A DNA stretch of 64,000 nucleotides from NCBI GenBank assembly GCA_009838645.1, contig VXRC01000049.1, positions 248,001-312,000 on the forward strand, in the 5' to 3' direction. The DNA comes from Gemmatimonadota bacterium (GTDB lineage Bacteria > JAAXHH01). The position numbers and the translations under genes were made by a program. Below, one piece after another: positions 45,688 through 54,912 of the stretch. Within the stretch, counting starts at the first letter, position 1, and every line of letters begins with the position of its first letter. A model generated the notes under the pieces. That model did not search any database, was not told where the DNA came from, and saw nothing but the letters and a program-made list of their open reading frames with translations.

Positions 45688-46818
45688 ATGCTCAGAACCG
45701 GTACGGCGTTGGCCGGCCTTTCCGCCATGCTCCTTCTGATCGCGGGATGCGGCGGTGCCGGGCAGGCGGAATCCGCCGTTTCCTTTTCTCCGGAACGCTA
45801 TGCGGCCCTTGTGGATACCCTTTCAGAGCCCGGCGGGTTTTTCGACAGCGACAACCTCGTTTCCAACGAGGCCGGCTATCTCCACGTAAAGCATACGCTT
45901 AAGCGGCTCGGTGTCGAGGGCGGCGTCTACATCGGCGTGGGGCCGGACCAGAATTTCACCTACATCGCGCAGGTTCGTCCGCGGTACGCCTTCATTCTCG
46001 ATATCCGCCGGGACAACCTCATCGAGCATCTGCTCTACAAGGCCATTTTCGCCCTTTCGGAATCGCGGGCGGAATTCCTTTCCATCCTCTTCAGCAAACC
46101 CATATCGCGTGCCGGATTCACTGACGGCCAGCCCACGATCGAAGCGTTGGTGACGTATTTCGATCGAACGGACGGCGACGAAGATCTATTCCGCCGCAAC
46201 CTGGAGCGCATTCGGGCTCAGGTAAGGGCTTTCGAAGTCCTGTCGGGAGATCGTGATGCCCGGCGCGTGTCCGAGTTGTACCGTTCATTCTTCGAGCGGC
46301 ATCTGGACCTGAGGTGGGAGTACCGGTCGGACGGGGACCGGGGCATATCCTTCATTACCTACAGGAAGTTCCTTCTGGGCCGGGACCTTGAGGGTGCTTA
46401 CGGCAATTTCCTGGCTTCGGACGAAGACTACCGGTTCATCCGCGATATGCAGGCTCGCAACGCCATCATTCCCGTCACGGGAGACTTCGCGGGCGGCCAC
46501 GCCCTCAAGGCCATTGGGGATTTCGTTCGGGGAAGGGAGGACCGCATCTCCGCGTTCTATCTTTCGAACGTAGAGTACTACCTCCAGCCCGAGGGCCGCC
46601 TCGACGAGTTCGCGGCAAACGTCCGGTATCTGCCGACGGACGGACGGAGCGTATTGATTCGCGCCTTCGTAAACCTGAGGCAGCGCGCTCATCCGTTACG
46701 TGTGGAACGGGAACTGATGACCACGGTACTCCAGTACACGCGCTCGTTCAGCCAGCTATTCGCCGACGGGGCCTACCGGTCCTACCTGGACCTGGGCGTG
46801 AAGAACTACATGCAGTAG
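45688..46818 (+). CDS. Conserved lipoprotein, possibly LIC_10091-like
   Basis: A 376-residue exported protein with lipobox LLLIAGC near residue 20, so it is a lipoprotein of the inner or outer membrane. Start at 45688 is set by AAAGGA and the signal. The core has DSDNLVSNEAGYLHV, GGVYIGVGPDQNFTYIAQVRPRYAFILDIRRDNLIEHLLYKAIF, which has the shape of a Rossmann-like or methyltransferase-like opening (glycine loop then acidic strand end), and NAIIPVTGDFAGGHALKAIGDFV. The wording resembles the LIC_10091 family as I recall it, which I cannot check. Activity unknown. It is followed by a 16-bp tandem repeat. Confidence 0.75.
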   Translation: MLRTGTALAGLSAMLLLIAGCGGAGQAESAVSFSPERYAALVDTLSEPGGFFDSDNLVSNEAGYLHVKHTLKRLGVEGGVYIGVGPDQNFTYIAQVRPRYAFILDIRRDNLIEHLLYKAIFALSESRAEFLSILFSKPISRAGFTDGQPTIEALVTYFDRTDGDEDLFRRNLERIRAQVRAFEVLSGDRDARRVSELYRSFFERHLDLRWEYRSDGDRGISFITYRKFLLGRDLEGAYGNFLASDEDYRFIRDMQARNAIIPVTGDFAGGHALKAIGDFVRGREDRISAFYLSNVEYYLQPEGRLDEFAANVRYLPTDGRSVLIRAFVNLRQRAHPLRVERELMTTVLQYTRSFSQLFADGAYRSYLDLGVKNYMQ

Positions 46819-46865
46819 GGTCGAAGCGTACCAGGATCGGAGCGTCCCAGGGTCAGAGCGTCCGC
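46818..46865. repeat. 16-bp tandem repeat between convergent genes
   Basis: Three imperfect copies of GGRTCRRAGCGTMCCA-like units at 46818-46833, 46834-46849 and 46850-46865. It begins on the last base of the lipoprotein stop codon and includes the stop region of the aminotransferase gene on the other strand. Confidence 0.75.
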
Positions 46866-48145
46866 TCGACGGCTACAACTGCTTCGCGGAGCACCTTGGC
46901 TATCCTGTCCACCTCGCCTTCGCTGACGGTGTATGGCGGACTGATCGCGACGTGATCGCCGTAGACGCCGTCCATGGGTCCCGGCGCTCCCGGCATGATC
47001 AGTACGCCGCGGTCGAAGGCTTCACGGACCACCCGACCCGTCACGCCCAGCGACGGTTCGAAAGGTGCGCCTTGTGCCTTGTCCGCTGTAAACTCGACTC
47101 CGCAGAGCAGGCCCTTTCCGCGCACCGTGCTCACCATGGGCAGTTCGGTCAGCGTCTGCAGCTGTTCCAGCATCACCTCGCCCATTTCAGCGCAATGCGC
47201 GACGAGATCATGACGATCGACATATTCCTGCACGGCCAGCGCGGTGGCGCAGGAAAGGGGATTGCCGCCGTAGGTATGGCCATGTACGAAGGTTGGCGCG
47301 GTTTCATAGATGGTCTCGTAAATCTCGTCCCTCGCTATCGTCGCGGCGATGGGCGTGTATCCGCTGCTCAGGCCCTTCCCGGTAGCCATCAGGTCCGGCA
47401 CGACGCCCCAGTGGTCGATCCCGAAGTCGACCCCGGTCCTTCCGTACCCGGTGACGACTTCATCGATGATCAGGAGAATCCGGTAGTGATCGCAGAGGTC
47501 CCTGACCGTGCTGAAGTAATTGTCCGGCGGCGCCATCCCGGCGGCTGAGGTTCCCAGGACAGGTTCTACGATAAAGGCGGAAATGTATTCCGCGCCGACC
47601 TGGCGGATCACGCGTTCCAGTTCGTCGGCGCTGTGTTGCGAGATGTGAGGAAAATCCAGCAGGTACGGCGTATAGTCTTTCCGCCAGGCCGACCGGCCCG
47701 ACATGGACAGGGCGCCGATCGTATTGCCGTGCCAGCTCTGCCAGCATGAAATGACCTGGTACTTGGACGGGTTGCCGGATTCCAGGTGGTATTTCCGCGC
47801 GATCTTCAGCGCCGCTTCCGTGGCCTCCGACCCGCCGGACACGAAAAACACCCGGTCCATTCCCTCCGGAGCCATATCGGTGATCTTCCGGGCCAGGTCG
47901 ATTTGCGGCTGACTGATGAACTGGCCGTAGGCGAAGGCGACCTTCCGGGCCTGATCGGCCATGGCCTCCGCGATTTCCTCCACACCGTGGCCTATGCTGA
48001 CCACGTGCACGCCGGCACAGGCGTCCAGGTAGGCCATGCCGTCGGTATCATACAGGTAGCATCCACGGCCGTGTGAAATCCGCGGCCAGTGGTCCTTCCG
48101 CGCACGGTGGAAGATTCGCTCTGTCGGTTCGCTCCGACCGTCCAT
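46853..48145 (-). CDS. Class III PLP-dependent aminotransferase
   Basis: Omega-type aminotransferase moving an amino group from an amine or amino acid to a keto acid. Start at 48145 has GGAG 5 bases upstream. The 430-residue product has SGGSEATEAALKIARKYH, WQSWHGNTIGALS, LLIIDEVVTGYGRTG (Asp228/Glu229 near PLP), and catalytic Lys257 in MATGKGLSSGYTPIA. THGHTYGGNPLSCA-like sequence (FVHGHTYGGNPLSCA) supports the class III, taurine/beta-alanine/polyamine-like group. Substrate unknown. The neighbour upstream on the same strand is an acetoacetate-decarboxylase-like gene. Confidence 0.9.
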   Translation of the reverse strand: MDGRSEPTERIFHRARKDHWPRISHGRGCYLYDTDGMAYLDACAGVHVVSIGHGVEEIAEAMADQARKVAFAYGQFISQPQIDLARKITDMAPEGMDRVFFVSGGSEATEAALKIARKYHLESGNPSKYQVISCWQSWHGNTIGALSMSGRSAWRKDYTPYLLDFPHISQHSADELERVIRQVGAEYISAFIVEPVLGTSAAGMAPPDNYFSTVRDLCDHYRILLIIDEVVTGYGRTGVDFGIDHWGVVPDLMATGKGLSSGYTPIAATIARDEIYETIYETAPTFVHGHTYGGNPLSCATALAVQEYVDRHDLVAHCAEMGEVMLEQLQTLTELPMVSTVRGKGLLCGVEFTADKAQGAPFEPSLGVTGRVVREAFDRGVLIMPGAPGPMDGVYGDHVAISPPYTVSEGEVDRIAKVLREAVVAVERTL

Positions 48146-48201
48146 GTACTCTCCAGGAATCGCGCGTGCTGCCCGCAAATGGTGTGGTCGATCCGGCCCG
48201 C

Positions 48202-49152
48202 CTACCTCAGGATGCGCTGGTCGCTCAGGTCCTTGCCCCCTACGGTCTCCACGATACTTGCGCCCACGAAGGCGATTTGCTCCAGGCCCGCCAGGGCGTT
48301 AACGATATGGTACTGCGTGGGCAGGTCCCGCCATTCCGCCCGGTGGAACCGCACCTTTCCCCGGCCTGTGCGCTGCGCCGTCACCCTGCGGTTCGGGGTG
48401 GCAGATGGGGTCAGTACGGCGTACTCCGCGTCGGCCTCGTCCCATTCTCCGGTCCGTGGTATGTATTTGTAGTGCAAGGTTCCGGTAAGCTCGGTGTCCA
48501 CCGCTTCTGCCACGGGGGCTTCGCCCTGGGTTGGGGGCGCTTCGGCCTCCGCCGCGGATTCCGCGACTGGCCCCGTGGGCGCTTTGGCCTCCGCCGTGGA
48601 TTCCGCGACTGGCCCCGTGGGCGCTTTGGCCTCCGCCGCGGGTGGCGTTTCCATTTCCGACAGATTCATTTCCATGAAGCGAAATCCTAGCCAGTCCGCC
48701 GTGCACCGCGTCTCGCCCTTCAGCACGGATGGCGGAGGGATCGCGCAGTATATCTTCGAGAAACCGAGTTGTTCCCTCCCGGTGAGAATCGGATCGGCCA
48801 GGTTCTCCCACAACACCGCGAGGAAGGGGCCGAGGGCCCGGTCCCGTTTCCCCCTGTACTCGGCCGGGAAACTCACGCCGAGTGTATTGTAACCCCTTCC
48901 GGCCAGCCACTCGATCTCGGTCATACAGGAAACCGTCACGGTCACCGCGGGATCTCCGGCCAGCCGGAACTTCGCCGGCAGCAGCACTTCGAGCTGTTCC
49001 GGCCGGGTCAGGAAACTCACCGAATACGAGGTGGTCCGCGGCGAGTCCACACCGTCGAACCGGCCTCCATCGGGCCCCTGCCGAGGACCCGCGGCAGGGC
49101 CGAAATGGGTCGGCATCATGTGCATCCGGCCGGGCTGAAGCTTGTAGGGCAT
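48202..49152 (-). CDS. Acetoacetate decarboxylase-like protein with an Ala/Pro-rich repeat insert
   Basis: A 316-residue ADC-family protein; ADC enzymes use a Schiff-base Lys to decarboxylate or add to small keto acids. SVSFLTRPEQLEVLLPAKFRL, GYNTLGVSFPAEYRG and LADPILTGREQLGFSKIYC match ADC; the Lys in GFSK is at the place of the catalytic lysine. The middle is interrupted by about 45 residues of Ala/Glu/Pro-rich sequence that includes a 14-residue repeat (AEAKAPTGPVAEST) encoded by a 42-bp tandem repeat. Start at 49152 is preferred (GAGAG upstream); a longer frame reaches 49221. The role is unknown. Confidence 0.78.
   Translation of the reverse strand: MPYKLQPGRMHMMPTHFGPAAGPRQGPDGGRFDGVDSPRTTSYSVSFLTRPEQLEVLLPAKFRLAGDPAVTVTVSCMTEIEWLAGRGYNTLGVSFPAEYRGKRDRALGPFLAVLWENLADPILTGREQLGFSKIYCAIPPPSVLKGETRCTADWLGFRFMEMNLSEMETPPAAEAKAPTGPVAESTAEAKAPTGPVAESAAEAEAPPTQGEAPVAEAVDTELTGTLHYKYIPRTGEWDEADAEYAVLTPSATPNRRVTAQRTGRGKVRFHRAEWRDLPTQYHIVNALAGLEQIAFVGASIVETVGGKDLSDQRILR
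48544..48642. repeat. 42-bp tandem repeat inside the ADC-like gene
   Basis: About 2.4 copies starting at 48544, 48586 and 48628, nearly identical. In frame, it encodes a 14-residue Ala/Pro/Thr repeat that splits the decarboxylase-like fold. Confidence 0.85.
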
Positions 49153-49319
49153 GGACGTTCTCTCACTGAAACCGCCGGTCCGCCGTCCGGTCGAGGTACG
49201 TACCGGGACGCGTGAACACACACCGGTCTATCGAATATATGCTGGCGTTGCGATGGTCGGACTATATACAATCCACTCCAGACCTGTCAAGTGGAGGGAA
49301 TCGGCACACGGAGGCAGTC

Positions 49320-50306
49320 ATGCGACACAGGATCCTCGGGAAGACCGGTTTACGGGTCAGCGAGATTGGAATGGGCGGCCTGTTCGTTTCATCCCATGGC
49401 TCGGACCGGGCCGAGGGTATTCGGGCGGTGCGTCGGGGACTGGAACTCGGCATAAACTACGTGGACACGGCGCCTTCGTACCGCGATTCCGAGGAAGTGA
49501 TGGGGCTGGCTCTGGATGGGGTGACGCAACCCTTCATCCTTTCGACCAAACTCGGTGGGCGGCCCCAACCCTTCGATCCCAGGGACCCGGATCTGTTGCG
49601 CCGGTCCGTGGAGACCAGCCTGGAACTGTTGAAGAGAGCCGCGATCGACATCCTCATGATCCACGAACCCGACCGCCCCGGCCAGTACGACTGGTTTACG
49701 GACTGGGAACTGTTTCACGGTCCCGTCTGCGAGCTGCTCGAAGCGCTGAAATCCGAAGGCGTGATCCGGTACACCGGGCTGGGGGGCACCACGGCATATA
49801 CACTGCCCGCCATCATGGCGACCGGCGCGTACGACGTCGTGCTTACTGCGTTCAACTACAGCCTGCTCTGGCAGGAAGCGATCCACGCGGTGCTTCCCGA
49901 AGCCGAGAAGCAGCACATGGGGGTTGTCGTGGGATCCCCCCTGCAGCAAGGGGCGCTTTCCGCGTGTTACTCGGAGCAGGTGGAGCGCGGGGCGCCCTGG
50001 TTGTCGCCGCCCCGGCGCGAGCAGTTCAGACGGCTGTACGCCCTGGTTGCAGAACTGGATATGCCGCTGCCGGAACTGGCGATCCGGTGGGTATTGTCCA
50101 ATCCCGCCGTCTCCACGGTCCTGTCGGGATCGAGATCGGTCGAGGAGGTCGAGCAGAACGTCGGTTACGTAAAGTCGGGGCCGCTCCCGGAGGCGGTTCT
50201 GGACCGGGTGCAGGAGATCGCGGGCCTGGTGCCCTTCCGGCCCTTCGAGGAACCCTTCGGCCTGCCCTTCACACGCGCCTACCGGGGGCCCGGCATGGCG
50301 CGGTAG
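49320..50306 (+). CDS. Aldo/keto reductase
   Basis: NADPH-dependent reductase of the aldo/keto reductase family, 328 residues; related proteins include D-threo-aldose 1-dehydrogenase and L-galactose dehydrogenase. Start at 49320 has GGAGG 5 bases upstream. Catalytic tetrad: Asp49 and Tyr54 (NYVDTAPSYRDSEEVMG), Lys77 (STKLGG) and His115 (MIHEPDR). The LPELAIRWVLSNPAVSTVLSGSRSVEEVEQN stretch binds the cofactor. Its end is separated from the TolC gene end by only 20 bases that form a hairpin. Confidence 0.9.
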   Translation: MRHRILGKTGLRVSEIGMGGLFVSSHGSDRAEGIRAVRRGLELGINYVDTAPSYRDSEEVMGLALDGVTQPFILSTKLGGRPQPFDPRDPDLLRRSVETSLELLKRAAIDILMIHEPDRPGQYDWFTDWELFHGPVCELLEALKSEGVIRYTGLGGTTAYTLPAIMATGAYDVVLTAFNYSLLWQEAIHAVLPEAEKQHMGVVVGSPLQQGALSACYSEQVERGAPWLSPPRREQFRRLYALVAELDMPLPELAIRWVLSNPAVSTVLSGSRSVEEVEQNVGYVKSGPLPEAVLDRVQEIAGLVPFRPFEEPFGLPFTRAYRGPGMAR

Positions 50307-50308
50307 AC

Positions 50309-50326
50309 CGCAACGAACCGGTTGCG
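50309..50326. terminator. Possible bidirectional terminator hairpin
   Basis: Perfect inverted repeat CGCAAC-N6-GTTGCG that fills the gap between the convergent aldo/keto reductase and TolC genes. There is no T tract on either side, so intrinsic termination is uncertain. Confidence 0.35.
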
Positions 50327-51679
50327 TTACCGGTCATCCGATCGATCGTCCATCATGCCCAGGACATTCCGCAGGTTCGCGGCGGCCGTGGCGTAGTCGT
50401 ACTTCGCCGTAACGTGATCGGTCTCGGCCTGTTTCAGGACGAACTGGGCGTCGATGAGTTCGAGCTGCGTGCTGACGCCGCCCTCGTACTGAACCTGCGC
50501 GATGGACAGGCCGCGGCTTGCCAGTTCGACGGCCTCCTCGCCCGCCCTTACGCGTTCCGACGCCTCCACCACGTTGAGCACGGCCTCGGTGGCGTCCACC
50601 TCGATCTGCTTCCCGAGCTGGCGTTCGACGTAACGCGACAGTTCATAGTCCGCCTGGGCCTGCATGATGCGGCCCGAGTTCTGCCTTCCGTCGAAGACCG
50701 GAATCGATACGTTGATGAGCGTGTTCCAGCTCCGGGAGAAGTCGTTGAACCCAAGTGACTTGAAACCGGGATCGTTTACCTGGGCCTGCATCAGGTATCC
50801 CGCGGAAAGCGATACGTCGAGTCCGTTTTCTCCCCGGGCGAGCCGGATCGCCGCATCGTTCATCGTGGTCTGCAACCGGGCGGCTTTCAGGTCCGATCGA
50901 TTCGTCAACGCCCGGTCCACGGCCGTTTCGATGTCCTCCGGCAAGCCGGATACGTCTACGTCGAGGCTGCCGGTACACCGTATACGCGCCTTCCGCGGCA
51001 GCCCGATCAGGCGCTTTAAGTCCGCTTTCGCGATCGCGAGCCGGTTCCTGGCCTGGGTGACCGGCGGGAGGGCGTTGGTCACTTCCACCCGGGCCCTGAG
51101 TACGTCATAATCCGATACCGTCCCGGCTTCGTAAAACCGCTGTACGCCTTCGTACTGGGCCTCGGCACGGTCATAGGCCGCCGTGGAGACCTCCAGCGTG
51201 GCTTCGGCCAACAAGACATCGTAGTACCCGTCGTGGATCTGGTGCACGATGTTTCCTCTCATCCGGTCCGTGTTGGATGCCGAAATCCGCTGGTAGTAAC
51301 GCGCGATTCTCAGGCCGACTCCGACCTGTCCGCCCCGATAGATGGTCTGGGAAAGATCGAGTCCGAAGTTGATTACGTTGTCGGTGCCTACCTTGAAGGT
51401 CTGACCGCCGAAATTAAACTCCGGAAGGGCCCAGTTCCGGGTGATGGAGCTGCTGAAGTCTAGCTTGGGCAGCGCTTCTGAATACGCTTCCCGCACGCGC
51501 GCCCGGGCACGGTCTTCCTCCACCCTGGTGCTCAGCAGGGCTTCGTTATTCCTGAGCGCAAGCTCGACGGCCCGATCGAGCGAAAGCACGATCTCGTCGT
51601 CCTGCTGGGCGGACGAGGGAAGTGCGACGCCGGCCGAAATGACGATCGACACCACTGCATTTATCACGGTGCGAATCAT
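50327..51679 (-). CDS. TolC-family outer-membrane efflux channel
   Basis: Outer-membrane exit duct of the RND pump encoded upstream. Start at 51679 has GGAGG 5 bases upstream; 450 residues with signal peptide (cleavage after SSA near residue 25). OEP repeats show LDRAVELALRNNEALLSTRVEEDRARARVREAYSEALP and a second copy from about 225-430, such as LEVSTAAYDRAEAQYEGV and YEGGVSTQLELIDAQFVLKQAE. The gap to the RND gene is 32 bases, so one transcript is likely. Confidence 0.9.
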   Translation of the reverse strand: MIRTVINAVVSIVISAGVALPSSAQQDDEIVLSLDRAVELALRNNEALLSTRVEEDRARARVREAYSEALPKLDFSSSITRNWALPEFNFGGQTFKVGTDNVINFGLDLSQTIYRGGQVGVGLRIARYYQRISASNTDRMRGNIVHQIHDGYYDVLLAEATLEVSTAAYDRAEAQYEGVQRFYEAGTVSDYDVLRARVEVTNALPPVTQARNRLAIAKADLKRLIGLPRKARIRCTGSLDVDVSGLPEDIETAVDRALTNRSDLKAARLQTTMNDAAIRLARGENGLDVSLSAGYLMQAQVNDPGFKSLGFNDFSRSWNTLINVSIPVFDGRQNSGRIMQAQADYELSRYVERQLGKQIEVDATEAVLNVVEASERVRAGEEAVELASRGLSIAQVQYEGGVSTQLELIDAQFVLKQAETDHVTAKYDYATAAANLRNVLGMMDDRSDDR

Positions 51680-51711
51680 GCTATCCTCCAGCTTAACTCT
51701 CCGGCTTACGG

Positions 51712-54700
51712 TCATACTGCTGGTACGGGCTGCTCCACGACGGTCACGTCGTCCCGCCCGCTTTCTTCCTCTGCCTTCGATTCCCCGTCACCCCGTTCGG
51801 TCCATCCCGACACGAAGTCGTACATGACGGGAACCACGACCAGGGTCAGCACCGTGGCTATGGCCAGTCCGAAGATCACGGCCACCCCCATGGGACCCCA
51901 CCACTGCGAGCTTTCTCCACCGATCTCGAGCGTGAGCGTCATGAAATTGAAGCTGAACCCGGTGGTCAGGGGAATAAGGCCGAGAATCGTCGTCATCGCC
52001 GTCAAAAGGACCGGCCGCAGCCGGGTCACCCCGCCCTGGACGATCGCTTCCCTTCTCCGCAGGCCGCGGTTTCGTAGCTTCCTTATGTAGTCGATCAGCA
52101 CGATGGCGTTGTTGACGACCACCCCGGCCAAGCTGATGACCCCGATTCCGGTCATGATGATGCCGAAAGGCGTGGCCGTCACGATCAGTCCCAACAGGAC
52201 GCCGATCAGCGACAACACCACGGACATCATGATGATGAAGGGCATGGTGACGGAATTGAACTGCGTGACGAGCACGAGCGTGATCATGATCAGGGCGATG
52301 AAAAAGGCCCTGGACAGAAAGTCGGTCGCTTCCTCCTGCTCGACGTTCTCACCGGCGTACCGAATGGCGTATCCCTCGGGCAGATCGAGATCCGCCAGGG
52401 TGGCCTGTACGTCCGCGAGCACATCGTTCGCGAGCCGGCCTTCCACGTCGCCTTCGATGGTCAGCACGCGTTCCTGGTCCTTCCGCCTGATGGACCCCAC
52501 GCCGCCGTCCACACGGGTCCGCGCCAGGGTGCTTAGCGAGACCAGTTCGTCTTCATGGATGATATGTATGCGTTCCAGGTCGGCGAAGGTGGCCCGTTCG
52601 GGTTCGGCGAACCGGACCACGATGTCGTATTCTTCCTCACCGACCCGGTACTTGGAGGCTTCCGTGCCGTTGATGGCGGTGCGCACCGCCCGCGCGATCT
52701 CGGCGGTGTTCATTTCCAACAGGGCGGCCTGTTCGCGGTCGATTTCGACTTTCAGTTCAGGCTTGCCCGAATCGTAGTCGTCCTTGAGGTCCACCAGCCC
52801 CGGGATGTTCTCGATGCGCAGCATCACCTGGTCGGCCAGCCCGCCAAGTACGACGAAATCATCCCCCACGATTTCGATATTGACGGGCGCCGCGGTGGGC
52901 GGACCGGGCTGCGGGGTGATGATTTCCACGTCGGCGCCGATGAGACGTTCCATCCGCCGCCGGATCATCTCCACCGTTTCGAAAGAGGACTGCGCCCTGT
53001 CCTGCCGTTCAAAAAGGTCGACGATGATCCGCGACCTGTGGGGCGTTCCACCGCCGCCGCCACCGCCGGGATTCTGGGAATCCGAGGCCGCTCCCACGCT
53101 GGCGACGTACTGGTTCATGTCGGGCACGTCCTGTATGTAATCCTCCGCCTCCCGGACCACGCCGTCGGAGACGTCCAGCTGGGTGCCGATCGCCGTGTTT
53201 ACGTCGATGTAAGCCTGGTTCGGTTCGGTCTCCGGGAAAAACTCGACGCCTTTGCCGATCAACCCGTAAAGTACGATCATACCGACGAGCACGCTGCAGG
53301 TGACGAACATGACCGGCGCCCTGTGGCCCAGCGCCCACATGAGAAACCGGCTGTACCGCCCGCGCAGTGCTATCAGCCACTTCTGGTCCTTCCGGGCTGT
53401 ATTTACGGTGAGCAGCACGGAGCAGACCGTGGGATTGATGATGAGGGCGACGAAAAGCGAGGCGGACAGGGTGATGATCAGCGTGGCCGGGAGGTAACTC
53501 ATGAAGTCGCCGATGATGCCCGGCCAGAACAGCATGGGGGCGAAGGCGCACAGCGTGGTGAGGGTGGAGGTGCAGACCGGCACGGCCACCTCGCCCACGC
53601 CTTCACGGGCGGCGCGGACCAGGGGCCTGCCTTCCTCGCGGTGGCGGTAGATGTTCTCGACGATGACGATGGCGTTGTCCACCAGCATGCCGAGGGCCAG
53701 GATCAGGCTGAAGAGCACGATCATGTTCAGGGTGTAGCCCAGGATATCGAGCACGATGAAGGAGATCAGCATGGACAGCGGAATCGCTATGGCCACGAAA
53801 AGGGCGTTACGCACGCCCATGAACATGAACAGCACGCAGACCACGAGGATCAGGCCCGAGATGATATTGTTCTCCAGGTCGCTGACCATGGAACGGATGT
53901 CCTTGGACTGGTCCGCCAGTACCGCCAGGCTTACGGTCTGCGGTAAACGCCCCCGTTCTTCGTCCAGCAGCCCCTTTACGGCGTCGGCGATCTGGATCAG
54001 GTTTTCCCCGCTGCGTTTCTGTACGTTCAGGGTAACACATGGCAGGCCGTTCAGCCGGGCGAAGGAGGTTTCTTCCTTGAAACCGAACCGGACCTCCGCC
54101 ACGTCCGCGATGGATATGGGTTGACGATTGCGGGTCTCGACCACCAGCGCCCCGATCTCTTCCGGTGTCGTGAATTCGCCCGGTACCCTGACGGCGTAAC
54201 GCAGGGTTCCGGTCTTGATCGATCCGCCGGGCATATTCAGGTTTTCCTGGCGAATCGTTTCGATGATATCATCGAGCTCAAGTTCGTAGTATACCAACCG
54301 GTCCGGATCGATGTTTACCTGGACTTCACGTTCCAACCCGCCGGCGACCGTTACATCCAGCACGCCCGGGATCTGTTCGATCCGCTGCTCCAGGTCCTCC
54401 GCGATGTCTTTCAGCGTTACGAGGCTGTGGGTTCCCGCGACGTTGATCACCAGGATGGGGATGTCGTCGAAGTTGATCTCCTGGATGGTGGATTCCTCCG
54501 CGTCTTCCGGAATCTCGGTCCGCGCGATGTCGACCTCTTCACGCACCTTCTGGAGCGCATTGTTGATGTCGACGTCGGTTTCGAATTCGATGACCACCGT
54601 CGAGATCCCCTCGCTGGAGGTAGAGGTGATCACCTTCACGTTGGACAGTTCTTCGAGATGCTTCTCGATCGGCTGGGTAACGAGGTTCTCGATGTCCGCG

Positions 54701-54867
54701 GGAGCCACGCCGAAATAGGGGGTGGCGACAAAGACGATCGGTATGGTGATCGAGGGGGTTGATTCGCGCGGCAGGGACAGGTAGGACATGAAGCCGAGGA
54801 GTATGACGGCTCCGGTCAAGACGAAGATGCTGATTCTGTTTTTGATCGCCAGGTCAGAGACTTTCAA
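51712..54867 (-). CDS. RND efflux pump inner-membrane transporter (AcrB/HAE type)
   Basis: Proton-driven tripartite pump core, 1051 residues with 12 membrane helices. N-terminal helix is AIKNRISIFVLTGAVILLG; TM4 has GMLVDNAIVIVENIYRHREEG with one of the proton-relay acids (Asp) and Asn instead of the second Asp, a variant seen in many AcrB-like pumps. The porter loops have VNIDPDRLVYYELELDDIIETI and a seven-Gly tract in the second large loop (about residues 603-609). The C-terminal half repeats the layout with GVVVNNAIVLIDYI. Drug or lipid export is likely, substrate unknown. It is the middle gene of the adaptor-RND-TolC operon. Confidence 0.93.
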   Translation of the reverse strand: MKVSDLAIKNRISIFVLTGAVILLGFMSYLSLPRESTPSITIPIVFVATPYFGVAPADIENLVTQPIEKHLEELSNVKVITSTSSEGISTVVIEFETDVDINNALQKVREEVDIARTEIPEDAEESTIQEINFDDIPILVINVAGTHSLVTLKDIAEDLEQRIEQIPGVLDVTVAGGLEREVQVNIDPDRLVYYELELDDIIETIRQENLNMPGGSIKTGTLRYAVRVPGEFTTPEEIGALVVETRNRQPISIADVAEVRFGFKEETSFARLNGLPCVTLNVQKRSGENLIQIADAVKGLLDEERGRLPQTVSLAVLADQSKDIRSMVSDLENNIISGLILVVCVLFMFMGVRNALFVAIAIPLSMLISFIVLDILGYTLNMIVLFSLILALGMLVDNAIVIVENIYRHREEGRPLVRAAREGVGEVAVPVCTSTLTTLCAFAPMLFWPGIIGDFMSYLPATLIITLSASLFVALIINPTVCSVLLTVNTARKDQKWLIALRGRYSRFLMWALGHRAPVMFVTCSVLVGMIVLYGLIGKGVEFFPETEPNQAYIDVNTAIGTQLDVSDGVVREAEDYIQDVPDMNQYVASVGAASDSQNPGGGGGGGTPHRSRIIVDLFERQDRAQSSFETVEMIRRRMERLIGADVEIITPQPGPPTAAPVNIEIVGDDFVVLGGLADQVMLRIENIPGLVDLKDDYDSGKPELKVEIDREQAALLEMNTAEIARAVRTAINGTEASKYRVGEEEYDIVVRFAEPERATFADLERIHIIHEDELVSLSTLARTRVDGGVGSIRRKDQERVLTIEGDVEGRLANDVLADVQATLADLDLPEGYAIRYAGENVEQEEATDFLSRAFFIALIMITLVLVTQFNSVTMPFIIMMSVVLSLIGVLLGLIVTATPFGIIMTGIGVISLAGVVVNNAIVLIDYIRKLRNRGLRRREAIVQGGVTRLRPVLLTAMTTILGLIPLTTGFSFNFMTLTLEIGGESSQWWGPMGVAVIFGLAIATVLTLVVVPVMYDFVSGWTERGDGESKAEEESGRDDVTVVEQPVPAV

Positions 54868-54912
54868 GTACGGATACTCCAGTGGATGTGTGGGGCGAAC
54901 AGGGTCACCGGG

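Noticed and set aside
52555-53946. Plus-strand frame opposite the RND pump
   Set aside because: Antisense to conserved transporter sequence; Asp/His-rich low-complexity product.
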